Assembly: GCA_030246985.1 (NCBI GenBank)
Contig: CP107246.1
Span: 1-64,000 of the forward strand
DNA: 64,000 nucleotides
Origin: Candidatus Nitricoxidivorans perseverans
Lineage (GTDB): Bacteria; Pseudomonadota; Gammaproteobacteria; Burkholderiales; Rhodocyclaceae
Direction of reading: 5' to 3'
Positions 24,908 to 33,565 of this stretch are shown piece by piece; the first letter of the stretch is position 1, and each line of letters begins with the position of its first letter. The position numbers were made by a program, and so were the translations under genes. The notes beneath the pieces are model-generated. The model ran no database searches. It worked only from the letters and a program-made list of their open reading frames with translations, and had not been told where the DNA came from.

Positions 24908-26685
24908 ATGAGATCAACAATAAGCAAACCGGGCAAGGCATGCAGCGGCATTTCTTCCACGCTTCAACGGCAGATTTTAATAAGGTTCCAGGGAGAGCAA
25001 TCGTCTATTGGGCGTCGGATTCGATTCTGAATATTTTCGATAAAAACCCATCTCTTTCTAAACAGATTGAAACAAGAGAAGGTCTGACAACTGGAAGCAA
25101 TAGTCTTTTTCTGAGGTTGTGGCATGAAGTATCCCTAAGAAAAATTGGCTTTCAAATACAAAACAACAACCAGGCACATAAGAGTGGGTGCCGATATTTT
25201 CCTTATGTCAAAGGAGGCGACTTCAGACGATGGTCGGGAAATTTTGAATATGTTGTTAACTGGTTCAATGACGGTGAGGAATTAAAGGCTTTTAAAGATC
25301 CAGCCACCGGTCGCGTACGATCACATAACTACAACGGGGATTACGCATTTAAGGCTGGATTCACTTGGTCTGGCATATCAAGCGGGACTTTTGCGGTTAG
25401 GAATGTCCCTTGTGGGTTTATGTTTGATGCGAAGGGGCCTATGGGTTTTTCGAATGAGCCCGAAAGGCAAGGGGAGCATCAGGCATTCTTGAATAGCGCT
25501 GTAACTAATCATCTATTGATGATGCTAGCCCCAACACTTGATTTCAAGCTTGGCCATGTGCTCAATCTGCCTACTGTAAAAAACATCCCTTGTAGCATCG
25601 AGCGCATAAGAAATTCGGCAGTTCAGATATCGTTGAGTGATTGGAATGCCAATGAAACATCGTGGAACTTCACTGAACTGCCTGTACTGCACACAAATTA
25701 CCGTCAGCCAAACCTCAAAACCACTTACTACAAGCTTCGTGATTCCTGGCGGAAAATAACTCAGGAGATGCAAGGCCTAGAGGAAGAAAACAACCGTATT
25801 TTTATCTATGCCTACGGCCTGAGGGATGAGTTGAGCTCTGAGGTCCCGCTGAGCGAGGTCACGCTAAACTGCAACCCGCACTATCGCTATGGCGGCGACA
25901 AGAATGAGGAAGAGCTTGAGGCCCAGCTACTCGCCGACACCATGCGTGAGCTCGTCTCCTATGCAGTGGGCTGCATGTTCGGCCGCTATGCTCTGGAAAA
26001 GCCAGGACTGATCCTTGCCAATCAGGGCGAAACGCTGGCGGACTACCTGCGCCAAGTGCCCGAACCGAGCTTTCCGGCGGACGACGACAACGTGATTCCG
26101 CTGCTTGATGATGACTGGTTCACCGATGACATCACGCTGCGCTTCCGCCAGTTTCTGCGTATAGCCTTCGGCGATGCGCACTACGAAGACAACCTAACCT
26201 TTATCGAGCAGGCGCTGAATGTGAAGGGCAAGCGCAACTACGGCCTGCGCGATTACTTCCTAGGCGAGTTTTACAACGATCACGTCAAGCGCTACAAAAA
26301 GCGCCCGATTTACTGGCTGTTCAGCAGCCCGAAAGGCAGTTTCAACGCGCTGATCTACCTGCACCGCTACCGCCCGGATACAGCCAGCGTCGTCCTGCAA
26401 TACCTGCGCGATTTCCGCAGCAAGTTGGTCAGCGAGCGCGATCATCAAGAGCAGATGAACATCAGCACCTCTGCCAGCCAGGGCGAGAAGACCAAGGCGC
26501 TGAAGCGGATCGAGGAACTGAAAAAGATCTTGGTCGAGCTGGACGACTACGAACGCGACACGCTCTACCCGCTGGCTACCCGGCAGGTCGCGCTTGATCT
26601 TGATGACGGTGTGAAGAGGAATTATGTCGAACTCGGCGCGGCCCTGAAGAAGATTCCGGGGCTGGATGCCAAGGATGAGGAGTGA
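24904..26685 (+). CDS. pglX: PglX C-terminal half: target-recognition and C-terminal domains (split)
   Basis: 593 residues. After a short new N-terminus (MNEINNKQTGQGMQR) it reads HFFHASTADFNKVPGRAIVY, matching where full-length PglX continues after its catalytic half. LTTGSNSLFLRLWHE, SGCRYFPYVKGGDFRRWSGN and the late block FLGEFYNDHVKRYKKRPIYW are typical of BREX PglX C-terminal regions. It has no methyltransferase motifs. A GGGAGA box stands about 7 bases before the ATG, which overlaps the RT stop. Roughly 24990-25780 (the target-recognition part) is visibly AT-rich (one 60-base line at 30% GC, another at 37%, against 53-57% after 26200). This suggests exchange of the recognition domain. 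Confidence 0.9.
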   Translation: MNEINNKQTGQGMQRHFFHASTADFNKVPGRAIVYWASDSILNIFDKNPSLSKQIETREGLTTGSNSLFLRLWHEVSLRKIGFQIQNNNQAHKSGCRYFPYVKGGDFRRWSGNFEYVVNWFNDGEELKAFKDPATGRVRSHNYNGDYAFKAGFTWSGISSGTFAVRNVPCGFMFDAKGPMGFSNEPERQGEHQAFLNSAVTNHLLMMLAPTLDFKLGHVLNLPTVKNIPCSIERIRNSAVQISLSDWNANETSWNFTELPVLHTNYRQPNLKTTYYKLRDSWRKITQEMQGLEEENNRIFIYAYGLRDELSSEVPLSEVTLNCNPHYRYGGDKNEEELEAQLLADTMRELVSYAVGCMFGRYALEKPGLILANQGETLADYLRQVPEPSFPADDDNVIPLLDDDWFTDDITLRFRQFLRIAFGDAHYEDNLTFIEQALNVKGKRNYGLRDYFLGEFYNDHVKRYKKRPIYWLFSSPKGSFNALIYLHRYRPDTASVVLQYLRDFRSKLVSERDHQEQMNISTSASQGEKTKALKRIEELKKILVELDDYERDTLYPLATRQVALDLDDGVKRNYVELGAALKKIPGLDAKDEE

Positions 26686-26692
26686 ATGTGGA

Positions 26693-27805
26693 ATGAATAC
26701 TCAAGCTGAAAATCCGCCGGAAGAGAAAATTGAGGACATTGAGGGAATAGGGAAGGACGAGGATGCCTCGTTCGGCGATTACCCTATTGATACCGTGCTG
26801 ATCCGCAATGAAAACCGCACTGTTCATGATGTTCTGCGAAGAATCGAAAAGGGAAGCTTCGTCATGGATCCCGACTTCCAGCGGGATTTCATTTGGCAGG
26901 AAGACAAGCAGAGCAAGTTGATCGAGTCCGTTCTGATGCGAATTCCCTTGCCGGTGTTCTACCTGGCAGAAAATTCCAAGGGGCAGATGGTGGTGGTGGA
27001 TGGCCTGCAGCGCCTGTCAACATTTCAACGCTTCGTCAAGAACGAATTTCGGCTCAAGCTTCCCGATCAACCTGAACTGAACAAGAAGAACTTTCAGGAT
27101 CTTTCGCCAAAACTTCAGAATCGCGTGGAGGACTGCAATCTGATTCTCTATGTGATCGATGCGAAGGTTCCGGCCCAGGCCTTGCTGGATATTTTCGAAC
27201 GCGTCAATAGCGGCCTTCCGCTCACGCGGCAGCAAATGCGCAATTGTTTGTACATGGGCCAGGCGACCCGCTTTCTCAAGGCGGAAGCCATTTCTCCGCT
27301 GTTTGTGCAAGCGACCGGTCGCAGTCTTGATCCGGCAACGATGAGAGATCGAGAACTCATCAATCGGTTTTGTGCCTTTCGGCTTTTAGGTCTTGATGAT
27401 TACCGTGGCGACATGGATGCTTTCCTGGCGCGAACGCTGGAATTCATGAATGCCCTTGAGGCTCCCAAGCTTGAAAAGTTGTCTTCTGAATTCAGAACGA
27501 GCCTGAAAAACAACGCAACGGTTTTTGGCAAACATGCTTTCCGAAAACACGCCCCGGGCCAGGATAGCCGCAACGTATTTAATGCTTCGCTTTGGGATGT
27601 GATGGCGACCGGTCTGTCTCGATATCCGGAACACTTGGTTGAGGCAAGGGCGGAACAGTTGAGAGCCGAGCTGCATCTCTTGCTGGAAGACCATGACTTT
27701 GTCGAATCCATCACTTTAGGCACTAACCAGGTCAATCGGGTCAAGTACCGATTTGCTCGTACGAAATCAATGTTTGAGGAGGTGTTCGGTGATCACGCAG
27801 ATTGA
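26693..27805 (+). CDS. DUF262 (GmrS-like, ParB-fold) protein
   Basis: 370 residues. After an acidic leader it shows the DUF262 signature: DPDFQRDFIWQEDKQSKLIE, SVLMRIPLPVFYLAE and VVVDGLQRLSTFQRF. The fold is ParB-like and, in GmrSD-type enzymes, the DGQQR-like motif (here DGLQR) supports nucleotide hydrolysis driving cleavage of modified phage DNA. There is no DUF1524 HNH domain in this chain, so it is a stand-alone N-domain. It starts 8 bases after the pglX-C stop and overlaps the following ATPase gene by 17 bases. It probably forms a unit with the next two genes; activity against modified DNA is inference. Confidence 0.82.
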   Translation: MNTQAENPPEEKIEDIEGIGKDEDASFGDYPIDTVLIRNENRTVHDVLRRIEKGSFVMDPDFQRDFIWQEDKQSKLIESVLMRIPLPVFYLAENSKGQMVVVDGLQRLSTFQRFVKNEFRLKLPDQPELNKKNFQDLSPKLQNRVEDCNLILYVIDAKVPAQALLDIFERVNSGLPLTRQQMRNCLYMGQATRFLKAEAISPLFVQATGRSLDPATMRDRELINRFCAFRLLGLDDYRGDMDAFLARTLEFMNALEAPKLEKLSSEFRTSLKNNATVFGKHAFRKHAPGQDSRNVFNASLWDVMATGLSRYPEHLVEARAEQLRAELHLLLEDHDFVESITLGTNQVNRVKYRFARTKSMFEEVFGDHAD

Positions 27806-28928
27806 TCTTCGGTACTTCAAGTGTTTTGAGCTGCTCAAGCTTCCGTTGGCGGACTTGACGCTTCTTTCTGGCTCCAATGCGTCAGGCAAATCGTCGATTT
27901 TGCAGGCCTTGGTCCTATTGCATCAAACCATGCGTGAGCATGAATGGTCGACAAGGCTTGTGTTGAACGGCGATGCGCTCAAGCTCGGCACGGTTGCCGA
28001 CGTGGTCGACAAAGTTCATGGGCGTCGTAAGGTCGAGATTGCTCTGACTGCTGACGGGAAACATTTTCGCTGGTTCTTTTCGGGAGAGCGCTCCGAGATG
28101 TCGTTTGCGGTCGACCGGGTTGAAGTCGGCAGCGTTGTAAATGATGCACCGTCAAAATTGCAATACCTGCTTCCCCATGCTGATGATGAAGCCGTCTCGA
28201 CGCTGGCTCGGAGTTTGCGCAGCCTGAGCTACATCACGGCTGAGCGAATTGGGCCGCGCGAGTTCTACCCATTGGAGGATCGACAAATCGCCACGGTCGT
28301 GGGACCTGCGGGCGAGCATGCGGTGAGCCTCCTGCATCTAGGCCGAGATGAGAAAGTGCTCGAGGGGTTGGTGTTGGATGGAGTGCCGATAACCCGACTG
28401 AGACAGGTCGAAGCCAGGATGAAGGTATTTTTCCCGGGTTGCGGTTTGGCGGTAGAGCAAGTACCTCGGGTCAATGCCGTCACACTCGGGCTGCGGACTT
28501 CCGATGACACCGATTTTCACCGTCCGATTCATGTTGGCTTTGGCTTGACTCAGGTCTTACCGATTGTTGTGGCTGCGCTCTCGGCAAGCAAAGGGGATCT
28601 ATTGCTGATTGAAAATCCGGAAGTGCATCTCCACCCTGCCGGGCAGGCACTTATGGGGCAATTCTTGGCCGACGTCGCACGCGCGGGCGTGCAGGTGATT
28701 GTCGAAACCCACAGTGACCACATTCTTAATGGCGTTCGCCGTGCCGTCAGATCACAACGACTGGAGCCTGAGCAGGTAGCGATCCACTTCTTCAGACCGC
28801 GGATTGCGGATGAAGCTCAGGCGATTAGTCCGCAACTGGACAAGTCCGGGAATATTGACGTTTGGCCGGAAGGATTTTTTGATCAGTTCGACAAGGATAT
28901 GAACCATTTCGCCGGATGGGGTGAGTGA
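27789..28928 (+). CDS. DUF3696-type AAA ATPase
   Basis: 379 residues from a GTG with a strong GAGGAGG box, inside the end of the DUF262 gene. ITQIDLRYFKCFELLKLPLA leads to Walker A GSNASGKSS. The region VGFGLTQVLPIVVAALSA is the ABC-signature part, LLLIENPEVHLHPAGQ is Walker B and VIVETHSDHILNGVRRAV the switch His. The C-terminal extension with VAIHFFRP and GNIDVWPEGFFDQFDKDM matches the DUF3696 tail. Such ATPases are frequently paired with DUF262 or nuclease genes in defence islands. The next gene overlaps its stop. A role as the ATP-driven sensor or motor of a small guest system is inferred. Confidence 0.85.
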   Translation: MITQIDLRYFKCFELLKLPLADLTLLSGSNASGKSSILQALVLLHQTMREHEWSTRLVLNGDALKLGTVADVVDKVHGRRKVEIALTADGKHFRWFFSGERSEMSFAVDRVEVGSVVNDAPSKLQYLLPHADDEAVSTLARSLRSLSYITAERIGPREFYPLEDRQIATVVGPAGEHAVSLLHLGRDEKVLEGLVLDGVPITRLRQVEARMKVFFPGCGLAVEQVPRVNAVTLGLRTSDDTDFHRPIHVGFGLTQVLPIVVAALSASKGDLLLIENPEVHLHPAGQALMGQFLADVARAGVQVIVETHSDHILNGVRRAVRSQRLEPEQVAIHFFRPRIADEAQAISPQLDKSGNIDVWPEGFFDQFDKDMNHFAGWGE

Positions 28929-29883
28929 CTTGGAACTCCTGGTCAACGATCTGTCCATTGGCGGGCAATTTCCTGATATTCCCTCGTTCCGAGCTGCTAT
29001 TAGTCGCGTGATGAACATGCGGACTATCGCGCGACAATTCGGGCGTGAATTGCACTGTCACAGAAATCTGACTCATGCCCAGGTGACCAGGGATCTGGCA
29101 ATGCCGCAGGCAATTCAGCGTTTGGAGCAGGCTGAAAAAAATGCTTTGATGCAGTGGCTTACTCGGCTTGGACCGTTTTGGGACGATGTACGCATGCATG
29201 GTCCTGACGATTACCTGGAATGTGCTGAGCAGGTGGTGACTGATACCGCCATCGGTGAAGCATCGTTTCGCTGTCTGCATGGGACCGATTATCATTTGGT
29301 CAGCCTGACTCCCTCCTCTTGGGAAAACTCGCCCCTGTCCGTCTGGTGGCGATGCGCCGGTGGCGATGATCTCAACGTTGAGGTTGCAAACCATATATCG
29401 CTGGAAGATCTCGAAGCCGCCTTACGTTTGGCGCCTGAGCCGATAGAGTCTTGGGAGCAGTTAGCCCGAGTATCACGTGCGCGGTTTCCCAATCTGATTT
29501 TCGCCACCGACAGCTTTGAGCCTCTTCGAGGCCTACCTTTTTCGCCAGGTGTGGTCCATAGAATCATTGAACGAATTGATGTTTTGGAACGCTTGCAATG
29601 CTGCTTTGATGAGAACGGAGAACGAACACCCGAGGGACATCGTTTGTATCAGGAACATTTCACCGGCAACAAAGCCTGGTTTTCAGATTCTTCCGATACC
29701 GAGATGAATGAGTTTCGGTCCGAGCTGACTTTTAAGCATCCTGAAATCGAGGGCGAAACTTTGTTTTGTACTATGCACGGCAAAGTGAAAACACCCCAAA
29801 TACGTATTCATTTTTCGTGGCCAGTCCGCGCAGACACGCCACTTTATGTTGTTTATGTCGGCCCCAAGATTACGAAGCGGTGA
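28921..29883 (+). CDS. Unknown third component of the DUF262-DUF3696 unit
   Basis: 320 residues from a GTG that overlaps the ATPase stop by 8 bases. I recognise no family. It is mixed alpha/beta and soluble, with acidic patches. Possible landmarks are RLGPFWDDVRMHGPDDYLE, a Glu-rich stretch ISLEDLEAALRLAPEPIESW, and a C-terminal beta-rich part ending IRIHFSWPVRADTPLYVVYV. No clear nuclease or nucleotide-binding motif can be seen. The tight overlap with the DUF3696 gene makes a three-protein system likely. Base composition resembles the two genes before it, suggesting they arrived together. Confidence 0.6.
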   Translation: MSDLELLVNDLSIGGQFPDIPSFRAAISRVMNMRTIARQFGRELHCHRNLTHAQVTRDLAMPQAIQRLEQAEKNALMQWLTRLGPFWDDVRMHGPDDYLECAEQVVTDTAIGEASFRCLHGTDYHLVSLTPSSWENSPLSVWWRCAGGDDLNVEVANHISLEDLEAALRLAPEPIESWEQLARVSRARFPNLIFATDSFEPLRGLPFSPGVVHRIIERIDVLERLQCCFDENGERTPEGHRLYQEHFTGNKAWFSDSSDTEMNEFRSELTFKHPEIEGETLFCTMHGKVKTPQIRIHFSWPVRADTPLYVVYVGPKITKR

Positions 29884-29908
29884 TCCACCGAAGGAATTGA
29901 CGAAGCCC

Positions 29909-31063
29909 ATGCCGTCCAATGTTGATACTGCCAAGCAGACCTTCGAGCACTTAGTCGGTGCCATCCGTCAGGTGCATGACGAGCTGACGGCACAGGCGAG
30001 CCGGGCCGTCAATGCCAGCCTCACCCTGCGCAACTGGATGATTGGTTTCCACGTGGAGGAGTACGAGCGCCGGGGCGTGGATCGTGCCGAGTATGGCGAC
30101 AAGTTGATGGACAGGCTGGCCGACAGCCTGACCCAAATTGGCGTGTCGCGTTGCGATCGGCGAGAAATCTACCGCTACCGCCAGTTCTATCTGGCCTATC
30201 CACAGATTGTGGAGTCAGTGACTCCACAATTGCAGCCGTTGATTGGACTACTGAATTTGGCTGGTGCAGATTCCCCACCCGCCGGCGCGCCGACGATTGT
30301 GGAGACGTCTCCACAATTCAAAATCGACGGCAAGACCTTGATTTCCAGGCTCTCGTTCTCGCATATCGCGGAGCTGCTCAACTTGGAAGACGCCACCAAG
30401 CGAAGTTTCTACGAGGTGGAGTGCATTCAGGGCAATTGGTCGGTACGCGAACTGAAGCGGCAGATCCACAGCCTCTACTATGAGCGCTCCGGCCTTTCGA
30501 CTGACAAGAAAAAGCTCTCCGAATTGGCCCGGCAAGGTGCGGAGCTGGCATCACCAGCCTTGGCGGTGCGTGACCCCTATGTGTTCGAGTTCTTGGGCCT
30601 GACGCCTCGGGAGGTCATGAGCGAGTCCCATTTGGAAGACAATCTCATCGGCAAGATCGAGGAATTTCTGCTGGAGCTGGGCCACGGCTTCTGTTTCGAG
30701 GCGCGGCAGAAGCGAATTCTGATTGGCGACGAACACTACTTCATTGATCTGGTCTTCTACCACCGCATCCTGAAATGCCATGTGTTGGTGGAACTGAAAC
30801 TGGCCGAGTTCAGTCATGAAAATATCGGCCAGCTCAATACCTATGTGAGCTGGTACAAGAAAAACATGATGCGGGAAGGCGATAACCCACCCATTGGCAT
30901 CCTGCTGTGCACCCACAAGAAGCATTCGCTGGCCGAGTTTGCGTTAGCCGGCATGGACAACCAGCTTTTCGTTTCCAAGTACCAGCTGGAGTTGCCCAAG
31001 CGCGAAGAAATCGAGCGCTTTCTTGCTGAAAAACTCAGAGAGGCTGGAGCTTCCGATGAGTGA
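29909..31063 (+). CDS. DUF1016 family PD-(D/E)XK nuclease (YhcG-like)
   Basis: 384 residues. The N-terminal DUF1016_N domain contains LTLRNWMIGFHVEEYERRG, followed by a helical DNA-binding-like middle (YRYRQFYLAYPQI). The C-terminal DUF1016 nuclease core has FIDLVFYHRILKCHVLVELK: Asp in FIDLVF and Glu-Leu-Lys provide the catalytic triad. The ATG at 29909 has an AAGGAA box upstream. It lies in the BREX operon just before pglZ, with which it overlaps (ATGAGTGA at 31056-31063). YhcG-like nucleases are frequent passengers of restriction and BREX loci; their exact contribution is unknown. It may add a cleavage activity to the system. Confidence 0.87.
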   Translation: MPSNVDTAKQTFEHLVGAIRQVHDELTAQASRAVNASLTLRNWMIGFHVEEYERRGVDRAEYGDKLMDRLADSLTQIGVSRCDRREIYRYRQFYLAYPQIVESVTPQLQPLIGLLNLAGADSPPAGAPTIVETSPQFKIDGKTLISRLSFSHIAELLNLEDATKRSFYEVECIQGNWSVRELKRQIHSLYYERSGLSTDKKKLSELARQGAELASPALAVRDPYVFEFLGLTPREVMSESHLEDNLIGKIEEFLLELGHGFCFEARQKRILIGDEHYFIDLVFYHRILKCHVLVELKLAEFSHENIGQLNTYVSWYKKNMMREGDNPPIGILLCTHKKHSLAEFALAGMDNQLFVSKYQLELPKREEIERFLAEKLREAGASDE

Positions 31064-33554
31064 GGGCAAGATAGGCCAGGCCCTGAGCCGGTTGTTCGAC
31101 AAGCACCGCATCGTCTTCTGGTACGACACCAAGCAAGAGTTGCGCGCCGACTATGTCGCTCTGGATATCCCGGGCGTCGAGAAGATCGAGTTGGCGAACA
31201 ACGAGTTTGGCATCAAGCACCTCATCCTGCGCCAGCAGCCGGACCAGAAATTCCTTCTCTATCGCGACGGTCCGCAACAGCCGGATTTGGAGAACTGGTT
31301 GCTGGACGTTCTACTGGCCCATGGCGAGTTCCGCACCGATCAGGTGGCATTGTGGCTGGCCGAGCTGGACCTTGGCCCTGCATTTGCTGAAGTAGTACAG
31401 GCTCACGCCGAATTCTTTGGCGCCAGCAAGCGTAAGGATGCGTTGAAACGCCTGCTCAAGAGCGACGATTCTGCCTCGACGATTCGCCTTAAGTTGCTGG
31501 CCGTGTGTGCCGGGACCGAACCACGGCTGGACGTGATACTGGAGGCTCTGCTCGCCGATTTGGCGGAAGGTACTGATGAGCGGATTCGGTTAATTGTCCG
31601 CTGCGGCTTGAGTAACTTCCTGTGGCAACAAATGTTGCGCAGCTACGGCTATCAATCCGCAACGCCGGGTCTGCGCGACTTCGTCATCGAACTATTCAAG
31701 TCCTGCTATGCGATGGGTACCAACGGCACATCCAAGCTTTCCGCCGAGGCGTTGGTCTTCCTGAAGCGATGGAAGGACAGCCGCCAGTATGCGGCCAGCT
31801 TTGAGGTGCTTTCCGAGCAATGCGCCGACGCGCTTGGCATTGAGCAGGATCTGGACCGGCGTGATTTTCGCGAGCTGTTGGAACTGGACTATTTCGAACT
31901 TATCGACCGCAAGACAATCACCGACTTGGTCCAGGGCGTGGCAACTCGCACTTTGGGCGCCGGCGATGTGGCCTTGTGGGTGCGCCAGCGCCGGCAGGGA
32001 CACTGGTATGCCCAATATGCCGACCTGTACAGCGCGGTTGAAGTCGCCGCAACCTTTATCCATACGCTGGAGGGCGCGCGACTGGAGATGACCTCGCTGG
32101 CGGATGGCGTGCAGAACTACGCACGCAGTTGGTTCAAGATCGACCAGATGTATCGCAAGTTCATTTTCCATACCCGAAAATCCGGGCTTTCGTCCTTGCT
32201 TGCCGCACTGAACACACAGGTGGAAAACCTGTACAGCAACAGCTATTTGGTCAAGCTCAACAACAACTGGCAGGTGTTCGTTGATGCGGCGACGCAATGG
32301 GATGCCACACCCATCCCGATGCAGCGGCACTTTTTTGGCCGTTGGGTGAAGCCTTTCATCGAGCGCAAGGGAAAAGTTTGCGTGCTGATTTCCGATGCCT
32401 TCCGCTATGAAATCGGTGAGGAGTTGCAAAGTCTGATGCGCCAGGAAGATCGCTTCGAGGCCGAACTGGAGCCGGCGCTCGCCATGTTGCCGAGCTATAC
32501 GCAGTTAGGCATGGCGGCATTGTTACCGAACACAACGCTGACCCTGCTGAACGATGAGACCGGGATGGCCTTGGTCGATGGCCAAAGTGCACAGGGCACA
32601 GCCAATCGGGGCAAGATACTGGCCTCCGTTGTTACGGCGGCTACTGCGATTCAGGCGGAAGAACTCATGCAGATGGGGCGCGACGAATCACGCGCCCTGG
32701 TGCGTGACAATGAGGTGATCTACGTTTATCACAACCTGATCGACAAGACAGGTGACACGCGGGATACCGAAGAGCGTGTGTTTGCGGCGGCCGAGGATAC
32801 GCTGCAAGAGCTGATTCGGATCATCAAGAAGCTGGCCAATGCCAACGCCAGCAACATACTGGTGACGGCAGATCACGGATTCCTCTACCAAAACCGGGTA
32901 TTGGAAGAAAGCGATTTCCTCGCATGCGAACCGGAAGGCGATGACATCTTTTATCGCAATCGTCGTTTCGTGCTGGGAACAGGGCTCCACAGCAGTGGCA
33001 GCTTCAAGACCTTCATGCCGGCACAACTGGGACTTGAGGGTACGGTCGAGGTACAAATTCCAAAGTCCATCAACCGCCTGCGCCAGAAAGGTTCCGGCAG
33101 CCGCTTTGTCCATGGCGGCGCGACCTTGCAGGAGGTGGTCATTCCGGTGCTGCGCATCAACAAGAAACGTCAGAGCGATGTTTCGCGGGTTGAAGTGGAG
33201 ATCATCAGCGGTGCAGGAAAAACCATTACCTCGGGGCAGGTCGCGGTTGTGCTTTATCAGGCACAGGCCGCAACGGATAAGTTGCAGGGTCGCAAGTTAC
33301 GCGGCGGCATCTATACGCAAGCCGGCGAACTGATTTCCGACCAGCATGAGCTGGCCTTTGACCTGACTTCGGACAACTCGAGGGAGCGAGAAATACCTGT
33401 GCGCTTCGTGTTAAGCCGCAAGGCTGATGAGGCCAACGGCCAGCAGGCGGTTCTTCGCCTCGAGGAGTTGGTGGATGGGACGTCGCATTACCGCGAGTAC
33501 AAGTCGCTGCGTTACACGATTCGCCGGTCGTTCACCAGCGACTTCGATTTCTGA
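31056..33554 (+). CDS. pglZ: PglZ, BREX-1 phosphatase-like component (type A)
   Basis: 832 residues, normal for BREX-1 PglZ. The N-terminus reads LSRLFDKHRIVFWYDTKQEL, a hallmark of this type. The alkaline-phosphatase-like core follows: KVCVLISDAFRYEIGEELQS with the metal-binding Asp and Arg, then MLPSYTQLGMAALLPNTTLT and ILVTADHGFLYQN with Asp-His ligands. A C-terminal beta domain ends in TIRRSFTSDFDF. PglZ is a core component found in all BREX types and is essential for defence. The start ATG overlaps the DUF1016 stop. brxL follows after 11 bases. Confidence 0.94.
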   Translation: MSEGKIGQALSRLFDKHRIVFWYDTKQELRADYVALDIPGVEKIELANNEFGIKHLILRQQPDQKFLLYRDGPQQPDLENWLLDVLLAHGEFRTDQVALWLAELDLGPAFAEVVQAHAEFFGASKRKDALKRLLKSDDSASTIRLKLLAVCAGTEPRLDVILEALLADLAEGTDERIRLIVRCGLSNFLWQQMLRSYGYQSATPGLRDFVIELFKSCYAMGTNGTSKLSAEALVFLKRWKDSRQYAASFEVLSEQCADALGIEQDLDRRDFRELLELDYFELIDRKTITDLVQGVATRTLGAGDVALWVRQRRQGHWYAQYADLYSAVEVAATFIHTLEGARLEMTSLADGVQNYARSWFKIDQMYRKFIFHTRKSGLSSLLAALNTQVENLYSNSYLVKLNNNWQVFVDAATQWDATPIPMQRHFFGRWVKPFIERKGKVCVLISDAFRYEIGEELQSLMRQEDRFEAELEPALAMLPSYTQLGMAALLPNTTLTLLNDETGMALVDGQSAQGTANRGKILASVVTAATAIQAEELMQMGRDESRALVRDNEVIYVYHNLIDKTGDTRDTEERVFAAAEDTLQELIRIIKKLANANASNILVTADHGFLYQNRVLEESDFLACEPEGDDIFYRNRRFVLGTGLHSSGSFKTFMPAQLGLEGTVEVQIPKSINRLRQKGSGSRFVHGGATLQEVVIPVLRINKKRQSDVSRVEVEIISGAGKTITSGQVAVVLYQAQAATDKLQGRKLRGGIYTQAGELISDQHELAFDLTSDNSREREIPVRFVLSRKADEANGQQAVLRLEELVDGTSHYREYKSLRYTIRRSFTSDFDF

Positions 33555-33565
33555 GGACAAGTTGA

